From: Cryomorphaceae bacterium
GTDB taxonomy: Bacteria; Bacteroidota; Bacteroidia; Flavobacteriales_D; Parvicellaceae
NCBI GenBank assembly: GCA_905182525.1
Contig: CAJJBV010000002.1
Location: 310,001 to 374,000, forward strand
Direction of reading: 5' to 3'
Length of the DNA: 64,000 nt
In this document: positions 55,978 to 64,000 of the stretch, in pieces
Layout of the letters: every line of letters begins with the position of its first letter
Numbering within the stretch: position 1 is the first letter of the stretch
Program-made: the position numbers and the translations under genes
The notes under the pieces: generated by a model
Seen by the model: only the letters and a program-made list of their open reading frames with translations
Database searches by the model: none
Told to the model about the DNA's origin: nothing

Positions 55978-56445
55978 ATGAGAAGAAGAACCGCAAAAAA
56001 ACACATTATACTTCCTGACCCTAAGTTCAAGGATACTGAAGTAACAAAATTCGTCAATAGTCTCATGATTGATGGTAAAAAAAATATTGCGTTCAATATA
56101 TTTTATGATTCTATAGATATTATTACTGAAAAAATGTCTGAAAATGGATTAGATATATGGAAAAAAGCAGTTGAAAATATTACTCCTGCTGTAGAGGTTA
56201 AAAGTAGAAGAGTTGGTGGGGCAACTTTTCAAATACCAACACCAGTAAGGGATAGCAGAAAACGATCGTTAGCTATTAAATGGTTGATAGGGTTTTCTCA
56301 AAAAAGAAATGAGAAAACAATGAGTGAAAAATTAGCTGGTGAAATTATGGCTGCCTCTAAAGAAGAAGGCGCTGCTTTTAAGAAAAAAGAAGATGTTCAT
56401 AGAATGGCTGAGGCTAATAAAGCATTTTCACACTTCAGGTTTTAA
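55978..56445 (+). CDS. rpsG: 30S ribosomal protein S7
   Basis: 155 residues, full length: [16 protein letters not shown] at the start, [21 protein letters not shown] in the middle and [15 protein letters not shown] at the end. S7 nucleates assembly of the 30S head. fusA starts 2 bases downstream. Confidence 0.98.
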   Translation: MRRRTAKKHIILPDPKFKDTEVTKFVNSLMIDGKKNIAFNIFYDSIDIITEKMSENGLDIWKKAVENITPAVEVKSRRVGGATFQIPTPVRDSRKRSLAIKWLIGFSQKRNEKTMSEKLAGEIMAASKEEGAAFKKKEDVHRMAEANKAFSHFRF

Positions 56446-56447
56446 AG

Positions 56448-58551
56448 ATGGCAAGAGATTTAAAATATACTAGAAACATTGGTATTGCAGCTCATATTGA
56501 TGCTGGAAAAACAACCACAACCGAAAGAATTCTATATTATGGTGGAGTTAGTCATAAAATAGGAGAAGTTCATGACGGTGCCGCTACCATGGATTGGATG
56601 GAACAAGAGCAAGAGAGAGGAATTACAATTACCTCTGCTGCCACTACATTAAATTGGAATTATAGAGACCAAGAATATCATGTAAATATAATTGATACTC
56701 CTGGTCATGTCGACTTTACTGTTGAAGTTAATCGTTCATTAAGAGTTCTTAGATGGACTTGTATTCTTATTTAGTGCTGTCGACGGTGTTGAGCCTCAGT
56801 CAGAAACTAATTGGAGATTAGCCAACAATTACAATGTTCCAAGAATCGGTTTTGTCAATAAAATGGACAGACAAGGTGCAGACTTTTTAAATGTTTGCAA
56901 GCAAGTCAAAGAAATGTTAGGAAGTCACGCACTCCCACTTCAAATCAATATTGGTTCAGAAGATGACTTTAAAGGTGTTGTTGATTTAATTAATTTCAAA
57001 GGTATCGTCTGGAATGAAGATGATATGGGTATGACATTCAAAGAAATTGAAATACCATCCAATATTATTGATGAAGCAAGAGCTTTAAGAGGAGAATTAT
57101 TGGAGGCTGTTGCAGAGTTTGACGATAATCTCTTGGAAAAATATTTTGAAGATGAGAATTCTTTAACTGAAAGAGAAATTTTAGACGCACTTAGAGAAGC
57201 TACAATTGCCGGAAAAGTTGTTCCAATGATGTGCGGATCAGCGTTTAAAAATAAGGGTGTTCAGACCATGCTTGATATGGTAATGGAAATTCTTCCTTCT
57301 CCATTAGACATAGACGCTATTACTGGAACTGATCCATACAGTGGTGAAGAAGTTTCTAGACAACCTTCAATAAATGAGCCATTTAGTTCATTAGCATTTA
57401 AAATTGCGACTGACCCATTTGTTGGTAGACTTTGTTTTACAAGAGCTTATTCTGGTCAACTCAACTCTGGTTCTTATGTTTATAACACAAGAACATCTAA
57501 AAAAGAAAGAATTTCAAGAATTTTTCAAATGCATGCTAACAAGCAAAATCAGATCCCTACTTTAGATGCTGGTGATATTGGAGCATTAGTTGGATTTAAA
57601 GATATTAAAACTGGAGATACATTATGTGATGAAAAGAAGCATATTGTCTTAGAATCTATGGATTTTCCAGAACCAGTTATTGGTTTAGCTATTGAACCAA
57701 AAACTCAAGCAGACGTCGATAAATTAGGTTTAGCTCTTTCAAAATTAGTTGAAGAGGATCCTACTTTTAGAGTTAAAACTGATGAAGATTCTGGACAGAC
57801 TATAATTTCAGGAATGGGAGAATTACATTTAGATATAATTTTAGATCGTTTAAGAAGAGAGTTTAAAGTTGAATGTAATCAAGGAGCCCCTCAGGTTGCT
57901 TACAAAGAAGCCATTAGTACTTCATCTGACCATAGAGAAGTTTATAAAAAACAATCTGGTGGTAGGGGAAAATTTGCTGATATTGTTTTTACTATTGAGC
58001 CAGGTGATGCAGAAAAACCAGGATTAATATTTACAAATAAAATCAAAGGTGGAAACATACCTAAGGAATTTATTCCATCTGTTGAAAAAGGTTTTAAAGA
58101 TGCTATGAATAATGGTATTTTAGCTGGTTATCCAATTGATAATATGCAAGTGACATTAACAGATGGTTCATTCCATGCTGTTGATTCAGATGCTTTGTCT
58201 TTTGAACTTTGTGCTAAAATGGCATATAGAGCATCACTCCCTAAATGTAATCCTGTAATTTTAGAACCTATGATGAAAATTGAGGTGGTTACACCAGAAA
58301 CCAATATGGGTGACGTTGTAGGAGATCTTAATAGAAGAAGAGGACTTATTGAAGGAATGGATGATAGAGCTGGTTCAAAAGTTGTCAAGGCTAAGGTTCC
58401 TTTATCTGAAATGTTTGGTTACGTGACTCAGTTAAGAACAATAACATCTGGTAGAGCAACATCAAGCATGGAATTTTCACATTATTCTGATGCCCCAAAA
58501 AATATTTCAGAAAAAGTAATTTCAAAATCAAAAGGCGAGGTAACTGCTTAA
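56448..58551 (+). CDS. fusA: Elongation factor G, frameshifted
   Basis: About 700 residues after repair. GTPase motifs: [13 protein letters not shown] (G1), [12 protein letters not shown] (G2), DTPGHVDF (G3) and [11 protein letters not shown] (G4); domains II to V follow in full to SKGEVTA. The frame breaks near 56750: one extra base in GTTCTTAGATG turns [13 protein letters not shown] into LRWTCILI and a stop. A single-base deletion restores the protein. EF-G moves tRNAs and mRNA after peptide bond formation and is essential, so the break is very likely an error in the sequence. Confidence 0.95.
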
Positions 58552-58561
58552 TAAAATTATT

Positions 58562-58867
58562 ATGAGTCAAAGAATTAGAATAAAATTAAAATCATACGAT
58601 CACAACTTAGTTGATAAATCTGCTGAGAAGATTGTTAAGACAGTTAAAAGCACTGGCGCAATTGTTAGTGGTCCAATACCATTACCAACTCATAAAAGAA
58701 TTTATACGGTTTTGAGATCTCCTCATGTAAATAAAACTTCAAGAGAGCAATTTCAATTATGTGCTTATAAAAGATTAATGGATATTTATAGTTCATCATC
58801 AAAAACTATAGATGCCCTAATGAAATTAGAACTACCAAGTGGTGTAGATGTAGAAATTAAAGTTTAA
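58562..58867 (+). CDS. rpsJ: 30S ribosomal protein S10
   Basis: 101 residues: [20 protein letters not shown] and [22 protein letters not shown] are typical. S10 also acts as NusE in antitermination. It follows fusA directly with a 10-base gap; tuf is absent here. Confidence 0.98.
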   Translation: MSQRIRIKLKSYDHNLVDKSAEKIVKTVKSTGAIVSGPIPLPTHKRIYTVLRSPHVNKTSREQFQLCAYKRLMDIYSSSSKTIDALMKLELPSGVDVEIKV

Positions 58868-58879
58868 ATAAATATCAAA

Positions 58880-59494
58880 ATGGCTGGTATCATAGGAAAA
58901 AAAATAGGGATGACTAGCGTTTACAGTGCCGAGGGTAAAAATTTACCATGCACGATAATTGAAGCAGGACCCTGTGTCGTGACTCAAATTAAAACGCAAG
59001 AAAAGGACGGATATAAATCTGTTCAATTAGGTTTTGACGAAAAAAAGGAGAAAAACACTCCAAAGGCCATGTTAGGCCATTTTGCCAAGGCAAAAAGCAC
59101 TCCTAAAAGAAAAATTGTTGAGTTTAAAGGTTTTGATGAATGTAACATTGGAGATTCTGTTACTGTAGATCAATTTCAAGAGGGTGAATTTGTTGACGTA
59201 GTTGGCACATCCAAAGGAAAAGGTTTTCAAGGCGTTGTTAAAAGACATGGTTTTGGGGGCGTTGGACAAGCAACTCATGGTCAACACAATAGAATGAGGG
59301 CTCCAGGTTCAATTGGTGCTGCATCATACCCAGCTAGAGTCTTTAAAGGCATGAAAATGGGTGGAAGAATGGGTGGTGATAGAGTTAAATCTATTAACTT
59401 ACAGGTTCTTAAAATAGTTCCAGAAAAGAATTTATTAATTGTAAAAGGATCAGTTCCTGGTTCTAAAGGATCGTACTTAATAGTTGAGAAATAA
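58880..59494 (+). CDS. rplC: 50S ribosomal protein L3
   Basis: 204 residues: [14 protein letters not shown] start, [19 protein letters not shown] and [20 protein letters not shown]-like core (here YPARVFKG). L3 lies near the peptidyl transferase centre. Its stop shares a base with the rplD start (TAATGG). Confidence 0.98.
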   Translation: MAGIIGKKIGMTSVYSAEGKNLPCTIIEAGPCVVTQIKTQEKDGYKSVQLGFDEKKEKNTPKAMLGHFAKAKSTPKRKIVEFKGFDECNIGDSVTVDQFQEGEFVDVVGTSKGKGFQGVVKRHGFGGVGQATHGQHNRMRAPGSIGAASYPARVFKGMKMGGRMGGDRVKSINLQVLKIVPEKNLLIVKGSVPGSKGSYLIVEK

Positions 59495-60123
59495 TGGAAA
59501 TTAAAGTTTTAAATAAAGAAGGTAAAGCAACAGCTAAAAAAGTTTCCTTAATCAAAGAAATTTATGCGATTGAGCCTAATGACCACGCAATTTATCTAGA
59601 TGTGAAACAATATCTTGCTAACCAAAGACAAGGTACACATCAATCAAGAGAAAGAGGAGAGATCGCTGGTAGTACAAGAAAAATTAAAAAACAAAAGGGG
59701 ACTGGTACAGCCAGAGCAGGGTCTATTAAAAATCCACTTTTTAGAGGAGGAGGTCGTGTTTTTGGACCAAGACCTAAAAATTACGGTTTTAAATTAAATA
59801 AAAAGCTTAAAGTTCTTGCTAGAAAATCTGCCCTTTCTTATAAAGCTAAAGATAAAAATATTATGATTTTAGAAGAATTATCTTTTAAAACTCCTAAAAC
59901 TAAAGAATTTCTTTCCGTACTTAAGTCTTTGAAAGTCGATAGCGAGAGAGCTCTTTTTGTAACTAGTGAAAGAGATAATAATACTTTGCTATCTTCCCGA
60001 AACTTAAAAAATGCAAAAGTTATTACAGCCGACAAATTAAATACTTACGATATTTTGCACTCTAACAAGTTAATTATTTCTGAAAAGGCTTTTATTCAGA
60101 TAGAAAAACAATTTAAATTATAA
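59494..60123 (+). CDS. rplD: 50S ribosomal protein L4
   Basis: 209 residues: YLANQRQGTHQSRERGEIAG, KKQKGTGTARAGS and FRGGGRVFGPRPKNYGFKLN are the conserved loop that reaches the exit tunnel. Overlaps rplC by one base. Confidence 0.98.
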   Translation: MEIKVLNKEGKATAKKVSLIKEIYAIEPNDHAIYLDVKQYLANQRQGTHQSRERGEIAGSTRKIKKQKGTGTARAGSIKNPLFRGGGRVFGPRPKNYGFKLNKKLKVLARKSALSYKAKDKNIMILEELSFKTPKTKEFLSVLKSLKVDSERALFVTSERDNNTLLSSRNLKNAKVITADKLNTYDILHSNKLIISEKAFIQIEKQFKL

Positions 60124-60125
60124 CT

Positions 60126-60422
60126 ATGGAAAACATTATAATTAAACCAATATTAACTGAAAAAATGGCCGATTTAGGTGAAAAGCTAAATAGATATGGT
60201 TTTGAAGTTAAAACTGATGTTAATAAAATTCAGATTAAAAAAGCTATAGAAAGTACTTATGGTGTTAGTGTTAAATCCGTAAATACTATGAAGCATGGTG
60301 GTGGTAAAAGAAAGATGAAATACACTAATAAGGGTGTTTCTTTTCAGCGAACAAGAGTAATCAAAAAAGCCATTGTTACTTTAGATGCTGGCGATGTCAT
60401 AGATTTATACGAAAATATTTAA
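60126..60422 (+). CDS. rplW: 50S ribosomal protein L23
   Basis: 98 residues: IIKPILTEKMADL, YGFEVKTDVNKIQIKKAIE and YGVSVKSVNTM. L23 frames the tunnel exit and is the docking site for trigger factor and SRP. Confidence 0.97.
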   Translation: MENIIIKPILTEKMADLGEKLNRYGFEVKTDVNKIQIKKAIESTYGVSVKSVNTMKHGGGKRKMKYTNKGVSFQRTRVIKKAIVTLDAGDVIDLYENI

Positions 60423-60440
60423 AGATTAGAAAGGACTAAA

Positions 60441-61265
60441 ATGAGCTTGAAAAAATTTAAACCGACAACTCCTGGACAACGTCACAAACTTCTAAGTGAT
60501 TACAGTGAAGTTACAGTTAGTAAACCTGAGAAAGCTTTAACTAAAGGTTCTAGTAAAAGTGGTGGTAGAAATAACTCTGGTAAAATGACTATGCGCTATA
60601 TAGGTGGTGGTCACAAAAGAAAGTATAGAATTATCGATTTCAAAAGAAATAAATACGACATTCCTGCTAAAGTTCATTCAATTGAATACGATCCAAACAG
60701 ATCTGCTAGAATAGCCCTGTTATTCTATGCAGATGGAGAGAAAAGATATATGTTAGCTCCTGAAGGTTTGAAAGTTGGACAAAATGTTTTAGCAGGATCT
60801 AAGGCTAACCCCGAAGTAGGTAATGCATTATTTTTAAAAGATATTCCTTTGGGGACAATCATTCATAACATTGAAATGACACCAGGAAAAGGAGGTGCTA
60901 TTGCTAGAAGTGCAGGATCTTTTGCTCAATTGAATGCAAGAGATGGTAAGTATGCAATAATTAAACTGCCATCTGGTGAGATTAGAATGGTTTTAACCTC
61001 TTGTATAGCTACTATAGGTTCTGTTTCTAATTCAGAAAATAGTCTTCAAGTATCAGGAAAAGCTGGTAGAAAAAGATGGTTAGGTAGACGACCTAGAGTT
61101 AGAGGTGTTGTAATGAACCCTGTTGATCACCCTATGGGTGGAGGTGAAGGAAAATCATCTGGAGGTCATCCTAGGTCAAGAAAAGGACTTCCTGCAAAAG
61201 GTTATAAAACAAGAAGTAAAACCAAATCTTCAAATAGATTTATCATTGATAGAAAAAAGAAATAA
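60441..61265 (+). CDS. rplB: 50S ribosomal protein L2
   Basis: 274 residues: [12 protein letters not shown] start, [23 protein letters not shown], and the C-terminal [19 protein letters not shown] containing the His needed near the peptidyl transferase centre. Confidence 0.98.
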   Translation: MSLKKFKPTTPGQRHKLLSDYSEVTVSKPEKALTKGSSKSGGRNNSGKMTMRYIGGGHKRKYRIIDFKRNKYDIPAKVHSIEYDPNRSARIALLFYADGEKRYMLAPEGLKVGQNVLAGSKANPEVGNALFLKDIPLGTIIHNIEMTPGKGGAIARSAGSFAQLNARDGKYAIIKLPSGEIRMVLTSCIATIGSVSNSENSLQVSGKAGRKRWLGRRPRVRGVVMNPVDHPMGGGEGKSSGGHPRSRKGLPAKGYKTRSKTKSSNRFIIDRKKK

Positions 61266-61268
61266 ATA

Positions 61269-61535
61269 ATGTCTAGATCATTAAAAAAACCACCATTTGT
61301 TCATTATAAATTAATGAAAAGAGTTGAAGAAGCTAAGGAGTCTACAAAAAAGACTGTTATCAAGACTTGGTCAAGGGCTTCTACTATTACCCCAGATTTT
61401 GTAAATCTGACAATAGCAGTTTACAACGGAATGAAATTTATACCAGTTTTTGTAACAGAGAATATGGTAGGCCATAAGTTAGGAGAATTTGCTCCAACAA
61501 GAAACTTTAGAGGTCACGGAGGAAAAAGAAAATAA
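61269..61535 (+). CDS. rpsS: 30S ribosomal protein S19
   Basis: 88 residues: [28 protein letters not shown] and [20 protein letters not shown] are typical. S19 binds the 16S rRNA head with S13. Confidence 0.98.
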   Translation: MSRSLKKPPFVHYKLMKRVEEAKESTKKTVIKTWSRASTITPDFVNLTIAVYNGMKFIPVFVTENMVGHKLGEFAPTRNFRGHGGKRK

Positions 61536-61556
61536 TTAAAGTTTTAATACTTAGAA

Positions 61557-61949
61557 ATGGGTGCAAGAAAAAGAAATAGTTCAGAAAAAATAAAAGAAGC
61601 AAGAAAGACTCAAGCTTTAGCTAAGTTAAATAGTTGCCCAACTTCACCAAGAAAAATGAGGTTAGTTGCTGATTTAGTTCGTGGAGAGGATGTTTACAAG
61701 GCTTTAAATATTTTAAAATTCAGTCCTAAACATGCTTCTAGAAATTTAGAAAAACTTCTATTGTCTGCTATCAATAATTGGGAACAAAAAAACGACGGAG
61801 AAGACGCAGCCTCTGCTAGTTTAGTAGTAAAAAGCATTAATGTAGATAGTGCTAGAATGTTAAAAAGAATACAAGCCGCACCACAAGGTAGAGCACATAG
61901 AATTAGAAAAAGATCTAATCATGTTACATTAATAATTGATAAAGCTTAA
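61557..61949 (+). CDS. rplV: 50S ribosomal protein L22
   Basis: 130 residues with a 15- to 20-residue N-terminal extension before the core [17 protein letters not shown]. The beta-hairpin region ends [17 protein letters not shown]22 lines the exit tunnel. Confidence 0.97.
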   Translation: MGARKRNSSEKIKEARKTQALAKLNSCPTSPRKMRLVADLVRGEDVYKALNILKFSPKHASRNLEKLLLSAINNWEQKNDGEDAASASLVVKSINVDSARMLKRIQAAPQGRAHRIRKRSNHVTLIIDKA

Positions 61950-61958
61950 ATATAAAGC

Positions 61959-62651
61959 ATGGGACAAAAAACAAACCCTATAGGAAATAGATTAGGATTC
62001 ATTAAAGGTTGGGATTCCAACTGGTATGGAGGAAGAGACTATTCTGATAAGTTGGTAGAAGATGAAAAAATAAGAAAATACTTAAATGTTAGATTACAAA
62101 AGGCAAGTATTTCAAAAATTATTATCGAACGAACTCTTAAGTTAATAACTATAACAATTAATACGGCAAGACCTGGTGTAATTATTGGAAAAGCTGGATC
62201 TGAGGTTGATAAACTTAAAGAAGAATTAAAAAAATTAACATCTAAAGAAGTTCAGATTAATATTTTTGAAATTAAAAGACCAGAGTTGGATGCAAAATTA
62301 GTTGCTGACAGTATTGCAAGACAAATTGAAGCTAGAATTTCTTTTAGAAGAGCTATAAAGATGTCTATTGCATCAACCATGAGAATGGGAGCTGAAGGAA
62401 TTAAAGTTAAGATATCTGGCAGATTAAATGGTGCAGAAATGGCTAGAAGTGAAATGTATAAAGATGGTAGGATTCCATTACACACCTTAAGAGCAGATAT
62501 TGACTATGCACTTTCTGAAGCATTAACTACTTATGGATTGATTGGAATAAAAGTATGGATTTGTAATGGTGAGGTTTATGGTAAAAGAGATTTGTCTCCA
62601 AATTTTGGAATGAGTAGTAGAAAATCAAATAACGATAAAAGAAAAAGATAA
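61959..62651 (+). CDS. rpsC: 30S ribosomal protein S3
   Basis: 230 residues: [21 protein letters not shown] start, the KH domain [18 protein letters not shown] and the C-terminal [30 protein letters not shown]. The Lys-rich tail is usual for Bacteroidota. S3 helps form the mRNA entry tunnel. Confidence 0.98.
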   Translation: MGQKTNPIGNRLGFIKGWDSNWYGGRDYSDKLVEDEKIRKYLNVRLQKASISKIIIERTLKLITITINTARPGVIIGKAGSEVDKLKEELKKLTSKEVQINIFEIKRPELDAKLVADSIARQIEARISFRRAIKMSIASTMRMGAEGIKVKISGRLNGAEMARSEMYKDGRIPLHTLRADIDYALSEALTTYGLIGIKVWICNGEVYGKRDLSPNFGMSSRKSNNDKRKR

Positions 62652-62659
62652 TTATAATT

Positions 62660-63079
62660 ATGTTACAACCTAAGAAGACGAAACATAGGAAACAGCAAAA
62701 AGGAAAAATCAAGGGGAATGCTCAGAGAGGTCACCAAATTGCTTTTGGTTCATTTGGAATTAAGTCTCTAGACGAAGGATTTCTTACATCTAGACAAATT
62801 GAAGCTGCTCGTATTGCTGTAACTAGATATATGAAAAGAGAAGGTAAAGTTTGGATAAGAATTTTTCCCGATAAGCCAATAACTAATAAACCAGCTGAAG
62901 TTAGAATGGGCAAAGGAAAAGGTGCCATTGACCATTGGGTTGCAGTTATAAGACCTGGAAGAGTTCTATTTGAAACTGATGGAGTTTCTTATGACGTAGC
63001 TAAAGAAGCATTAAGATTAGCGTCTCAAAAACTACCATTCAAAACAAAATTTGTAGTTAGACACGATTTCGTTATTTAA
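62660..63079 (+). CDS. rplP: 50S ribosomal protein L16
   Basis: 139 residues: [16 protein letters not shown], the [19 protein letters not shown] and [17 protein letters not shown] stretches are diagnostic. L16 contacts the A-site tRNA elbow. Confidence 0.98.
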   Translation: MLQPKKTKHRKQQKGKIKGNAQRGHQIAFGSFGIKSLDEGFLTSRQIEAARIAVTRYMKREGKVWIRIFPDKPITNKPAEVRMGKGKGAIDHWVAVIRPGRVLFETDGVSYDVAKEALRLASQKLPFKTKFVVRHDFVI

Positions 63080-63091
63080 AAGATTTATAAA

Positions 63092-63307
63092 GTGAAAAGC
63101 AAAGAATTCAATATAAAATTAAATGGTTTATCAGCTGAAGAGCTGAACGAAATACTTTTAAATACTCAGGTTGAGTTGAGAAAGTTAAAGATGAATCATA
63201 AAACAGCAGAATTAGAAAATCCTCTTGAAATAAGATCTGTTAGAAGAAATTTATCTAGAATAAATACAGAAATTAAGAAAAGAGAATTACAACAAAGTAC
63301 CAACTGA
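63092..63307 (+). CDS. rpmC: 50S ribosomal protein L29
   Basis: 71 residues, two-helix protein: [36 protein letters not shown] split by the usual turn, then [15 protein letters not shown]. The start is a GTG at 63092. L29 sits next to L23 at the tunnel exit. Confidence 0.96.
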   Translation: MKSKEFNIKLNGLSAEELNEILLNTQVELRKLKMNHKTAELENPLEIRSVRRNLSRINTEIKKRELQQSTN

Positions 63308-63312
63308 TTGAT

Positions 63313-63564
63313 ATGAGAAATTTAAGAAAAGAAAGAGTAGGGTTAGTTACAAGTTCGAAAATGGATAAATCTATTGTCGTTATGGTTGAGCGTACTGAAA
63401 AACATCCTAAGTATGGGAAGTTTGTTAAGAAAAGTTCCAAATTTGTTGCCCATGATGAAAAAAATGAGTGTAATGAAGGGGACACTGTTAAGATAATGGA
63501 AACCAGACCGTTAAGTAAGAGAAAGAATTGGAGATTAATAGAAATACTTGAAAAAGCTAAATAA
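63313..63564 (+). CDS. rpsQ: 30S ribosomal protein S17
   Basis: 83 residues, OB fold: [44 protein letters not shown] and [13 protein letters not shown]. Binds 16S rRNA early in assembly. Confidence 0.98.
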   Translation: MRNLRKERVGLVTSSKMDKSIVVMVERTEKHPKYGKFVKKSSKFVAHDEKNECNEGDTVKIMETRPLSKRKNWRLIEILEKAK

Positions 63565-63570
63565 TTAAAA

Positions 63571-63939
63571 ATGGTACAACAAGAAAGTAGATTATTAGTT
63601 GCTGATAATAGTGGGGCTAAAGAAGTTTTAGTTATTAGAGTATTGGGAGGAACCAAAAGAAGATATGCTTCAATTGGGGATCAAGTCGTAATTACCGTTA
63701 AAGATGCAACACCCTCAGGTACTGTTAAAAAAGGTCAAGTTTCAAGAGCAGTAGTTGTTAGAACCAAAAAAGAAGTAAGAAGAAATGATGGTTCTTACAT
63801 AAGATTTGACAATAATGCTGTTGTATTACTCAACGATACAGGTGAAATGAGAGGAACAAGAATTTTTGGTCCAGTAGCAAGAGAGTTAAGAGAAAAAAAA
63901 TTTATGAAAATTGTGTCTTTGGCACCAGAAGTATTATAA
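63571..63939 (+). CDS. rplN: 50S ribosomal protein L14
   Basis: 122 residues: [26 protein letters not shown] start and [32 protein letters not shown] near the end. L14 lies at the subunit interface. Confidence 0.98.
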   Translation: MVQQESRLLVADNSGAKEVLVIRVLGGTKRRYASIGDQVVITVKDATPSGTVKKGQVSRAVVVRTKKEVRRNDGSYIRFDNNAVVLLNDTGEMRGTRIFGPVARELREKKFMKIVSLAPEVL

Positions 63940-63949
63940 TTTAATAGGA

Positions 63950-64000
63950 ATGCAAAAGAAGTTTAAAATAAAAAAAGGGGATACGGTAAAAGTAATTGCT
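63950..64000 (+). CDS. rplX: 50S ribosomal protein L24, 5' end only
   Basis: Seventeen codons from ATG 63950 (MQKKFKIKKGDTVKVIA) run off the right edge. The KKGDTVKVIA start and the position after rplN identify L24. Confidence 0.9.
   Translation, partial: MQKKFKIKKGDTVKVIA

Noticed and set aside
56740-56775. Programmed frameshift in fusA
   Set aside because: No slippery heptamer, pause structure or Shine-Dalgarno-like stimulator is visible. The break cuts the G domain of an essential factor, and other genes here show the same kind of error.

Overview
The window comes from an AT-rich member of the Bacteroidota, most likely of the Flavobacteriales. The evidence is as follows. Type IX secretion (T9SS) sorting domains occur on several secreted proteins. 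There is a CarboxypepD_reg-type TonB-dependent receptor and a PorV/PorQ-family protein. A DUF4290 gene sits directly upstream of murA. DnaJ is of a form with only two CxxCxGxG motifs. Promoters have the Bacteroidota TTG-N19-TAnnTTTG form. The str and S10 operons are joined, with fusA followed directly by rpsJ and no tuf. Genes are packed tightly, with many ATGA or TAATG overlaps, and no gene-free stretch exceeds 300 bases. I recognised no tRNA, rRNA, CRISPR array or insertion sequence.

Layout. 1-5968: the tail of a secreted protein, a secreted C1 peptidase (frameshifted), yidD, an ACMSD-like amidohydrolase, an M1 peptidase, an outer-membrane-type protein, a Rieske-like lipoprotein and a small secreted protein. 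6078-19643: a TonB-dependent receptor, a giant T9SS cargo protein, a PorV-like protein and a second giant T9SS cargo protein. 19719-30036: greA, a HIT protein, ruvC, a flippase-like membrane protein, a glycosyltransferase, a persulfide dioxygenase/rhodanese protein, lgt, an ABC transporter with a DUF3299-like partner, kdtA and an OMP-like protein. 30119-38258: an eight-gene nucleotide-sugar operon for a surface polysaccharide (UDP-GlcA, UDP-Xyl, UDP-diacetamido-uronic acid and dTDP-4-keto-6-deoxyglucose) ending in a CpsB-type phosphatase. 38253-55389: fabD, a BI-1 protein, a MerR regulator, an M23 peptidase, capA, alaS, a T9SS phosphoesterase, a NatAB-like ABC exporter, dnaJ-grpE, a TlpA-like protein, murA-DUF4290 and uvrD. 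55592-64000: the ribosomal protein super-operon from rpsL to rplX, which runs off the window.

The most interesting region is 6078-19643. Two cargo proteins of about 1,458 residues share a 2,662-bp segment (11523-14184 and 16973-19634, constant offset 5,450). It has no indels and only nine mismatches that I can find, while their N-terminal thirds are mosaics of short identical islands and divergent stretches. The shared segment has its own codon habits (GAG, CAG, ATA) that begin at the homology edge. This looks like a recombining or gene-converting surface-antigen cassette that travels with a receptor and a PorV-like partner.

Eight genes carry one-base frameshifts: pepC-like, kdtA, wbpB, wbpA, fabD, the T9SS phosphoesterase, dnaJ and fusA. 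All can be repaired by changing one base, mostly in short homopolymers, and several are normally essential. I read them as sequencing or assembly errors and annotate each as one gene.
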